Below are positions 55,612-57,500 of a stretch of DNA of 57,500 nt, piece by piece (the stretch's first letter is position 1; the number at the start of each line of letters is the position of its first letter). The notes beneath the pieces are model-generated. The model was given only the letters and a program-made list of their open reading frames with translations. It made no database searches and was not told where the DNA came from. This stretch comes from Cristatella mucedo (Eukaryota > Bryozoa > Phylactolaemata > Cristatellidae): assembly GCA_009760855.2 (NCBI GenBank), contig WPIO01000018.1, positions 3,812,501 to 3,870,000 on the forward strand, in the 5' to 3' direction. A program made the translations under genes and the position numbers.

Positions 55612-55903
55612 TTAGTTCTTCATTGTCTGGCATCGGTCGGAAAGCCGACACCAGCAACCTAAGCCAATAAATGGTCCGTATTCACTGCCACTAGTTTTCC
55701 CGGCCGGTAGCTTGCATTTGGTGGTGAGCCAGATACAGTGTAAAAGCTGCATCGCCTTGTCAAAGTAGCAAGCTATTCTGTTGCCGAGTTCAGGGGAAGC
55801 AGCTGATGTGCCGACGTGATTCTCTGCCGACAAATCACACAAAGTAGTTTTTATCCCATCAAACACGGTCTCAACACCATCCACATACCGGACCCATTTA
55901 TCT
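55612..55903 (-). CDS. Candidate second exon of the unrecognised minus-strand gene
   Basis: After ACTTCAG or TTACAG acceptors on the minus strand, the frame reads DKWVRYVDGVETVFDGIKTT and later NRIACYFDKAMQLLHCIWL. It has amphipathic helical character and no repeat signature. The 3' limit is uncertain: only weak donors (for example TTAG/GTTGCT) are visible before the stop at 55612. Function is unknown. Confidence 0.3.
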
Positions 55904-55973
55904 GTAAGTAGCTGAAGTATGAAACAAAGCACACCTACACAAATGATACCTACCTGCTGGTGCTGTGAAGTGT

Positions 55974-56323
55974 TTATGTCATTTCGGTCTGCTGTATGTT
56001 CTTGGTCACTGTGACACCACCGTTGATCGAACTGCGACTTTTACCCCACGCCAAGCTAAACAGTAGTTTTTCGGACGTGCCGGCCAGCAGCTGTGACACC
56101 TGGAGTACGTATAGGTGGCAGTGACGTCTGGAGGCTACTAACGTTTGTGTGAACTTGGCTTGCAGTCTTTGCAAGTGTTCCCCAGTGACATGATGATATT
56201 CACGAAACTTAATGCTGAAATAGTGCCAAGACAGAAATGCAGCCAAAATGACCACGTGATCTTTCTTTTTCGTGACTGACGGTCCGTAGAAAATCATGTG
56301 ACATTGTACTTGGATTTGTGAAG
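55974..56323 (-). CDS. Candidate exon of an unrecognised minus-strand gene
   Basis: A minus-strand frame opens after a TTTCAG acceptor (exon would begin at 56323) and runs to a stop at 55974. It contains IFYGPSVTKKKDHVVILAAF and a helical, leucine-rich stretch around LQRLQAKFTQTLVASRRH. A possible GTAAAAGT donor after FSLAWG would join in phase to the downstream candidate exon. Composition looks protein-like rather than repeat-derived. I do not recognise the family. It lies in or near the expected first intron of the PAPS-transporter gene, on the other strand. Confidence 0.3.
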
Positions 56324-56329
56324 CTGAAA

Positions 56330-56940
56330 GTTTGGTGATGGAATTTTGCAGTGATTATCGTTAGCATCCTCTTCCGTCATTTGTTGTTGATGTTTATGAC
56401 GAAAGCTGCATTTTTGGTATTTCCTTAAGAGCTATGCTTATTGGCTTTCTCTGTGTTATTTGTCTACCATAGTGTTTTCTGCAGTAGATATGCACATTGC
56501 TTTCTGCAATAGATATGCATATTTTTGGTGCTCTTAGTTCTATTTTTTGACCGAAGTCGAAATCATTCCTATCGCAATAGAGAATTGTTGCTTGAAAAAG
56601 AAATCCTTACCCGCTTAATCTTCTTTTGCCACCACTTTAAAAAGAGAACGGGAGAACACTTAACATGTACCATAACTAAAATCTACACCTTTCACTTTGT
56701 TTACTTTTGTGCACTTTTCTCTTTGATCACTTCCCTACACTTCGAGTGCATTCCTAGTTTGCAACTAATGAAAGGCCTAGTTGCAGTTGCCTGCAAATCA
56801 AAACTTTAGAGCTTTCCATTTATCTTGGAGATGGCTGCCTTGTATATGCTAATCAAACCTTTTATATCTTTCCTTCTAATTAAGTTTGAAATTTTGTTTT
56901 CAGTTTCAGCTATGAGTGCATTAGACCAGTATGCTAATTG
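56330..56940. other. AT-rich interval, nothing recognised
   Basis: A small repeat of CTGCA(G/A)TAGATATGCA occurs at about 56480 and 56505. No coding evidence. Confidence 0.4.
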
Positions 56941-56944
56941 CATT

Positions 56945-57275
56945 GGCTCTCTCCTAGACTGTGGAACTCGCTTCCACAATTCTTACGCAACTACAACTAC
57001 TCTCCTGCTGCCGACTATGGCTCATCCTTTTCAGCGGTTCTGAGCTGCTACTTCCATGTTACTCACTACCTCAACTGCTCTCCTGACTCTGCTATGCTTC
57101 TCATTTTCTTTTTGTCGTGTGAGATGGAGTCGGTTAGCTACCCAATTTGGACCGAAAGCAGCTTAGGCTGTGAGTACGCTTTAAAAAACTCTTCTGCTTA
57201 ACATCAACATAGTCTTTGTGGCTTGTGGAATTGCAGAGGGAGATACATTGCATTGCATTACATTACAATGAAGAA
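56945..57275 (+). mobile_element. LINE-A 3' fragment
   Basis: Encodes SPRLWNSLPQFLRNYNYSPA and YFHVTHYLNCSPDSAML, and ends GAGATACATTGCATTGCATT with a TTACAT-type tail. Confidence 0.85.
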
Positions 57276-57279
57276 CTCC

Positions 57280-57355
57280 CTGCTACAGGACTTGAACCCA
57301 CCACCTGTAAAGCCTAGTGCAAGCACCTTGATGCATAAGATGCCTTGGCAGACCT
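57280..57355 (-). mobile_element. tRNA-like SINE head
   Basis: The minus strand has a TGGGTTCAAGTCCTG B-box and an upstream GCATCAAGGTGCTTGCACTA A-box-like region. It directly follows a LINE-A 3' end. Confidence 0.45.
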
Positions 57356-57500
57356 GCCTCTGCAGACCGTGCCAAGTCGGCTAGCCACAGCGTCCTCGGC
57401 GAGTGATGCTGGCAGCGGTTGGTGTGCACTCCCGTTCGGCAGCTGCTGGTAACTGATCTAAGCCGGTCTCACTGCACTGCTTTGCTATTCACGTGTTCTT

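Overview
This is a eukaryotic, almost certainly metazoan, genomic window. Its host genes are split by many GT-AG introns, there are no operons, and most of the DNA is non-coding and repeat-rich (L2/CR1-type LINEs, tRNA-derived SINEs, DNA-transposon relics, long dinucleotide arrays). The VCP and SGT proteins are animal-like. The repeat mix (L2-like LINEs with ATT-type tails, tRNA SINEs, Tc1 and hAT relics) would fit many invertebrates, perhaps a lophotrochozoan or flatworm, but I cannot name the species.

Three host genes can be recognised. (1) A complete VCP/p97 AAA ATPase gene lies on the + strand (19068-25804). It can be assembled exactly from 12 coding segments into an 804-residue protein. 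(2) A complete SGT/SGTA co-chaperone coding region lies on the - strand (46796 down to 31991), with 7 coding exons and 317 residues. (3) The first coding exon of a PAPS transporter (SLC35B2/PAPST1/slalom type) starts on the + strand near 53856; its remaining exons lie outside the window or were not found. VCP and SGT converge tail to tail about 6.2 kb apart, and both act in protein quality control. Two long - strand ORFs at 55-56.3 kb may be exons of a further gene that I cannot identify.

Layout. 1-9.7 kb: microsatellites, LINE debris on both strands and two tRNA SINEs. 9.95-10.3 kb: an LTR-like segment. 10.45-13.35 kb: the most unusual structure, about eight ~175-bp tandem units followed by about seven units of the same repeat in reverse complement, with a LINE 3' tail between them. 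13.8-18.15 kb: LINE fragments, including one LINE nested in another with a 6-bp target-site duplication. 19.0-25.9 kb: VCP. 26.0-29.2 kb: a long LINE-A copy with an internal tandem duplication of its RT region. 31.9-46.8 kb: SGT, whose introns hold a Tc1-like relic, an hAT-type MITE with target-site duplication, LINE and SINE copies and a long AC array. 46.9-57.3 kb: an inverted LINE pair just upstream of SGT exon 1, further LINE and SINE fragments, the PAPS-transporter exon and the unrecognised ORFs.

Two non-LTR families dominate. I call them LINE-A (C-terminal RLWNSLPQFLRND signature, 3' tail of TACAT/ATGTA repeats) and LINE-B (C-terminal PKAWNSLP signature, 3' end containing GAGTTCTCTGAGGG followed by ATT repeats). 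These are working names for this window only. All boundaries were read by eye.
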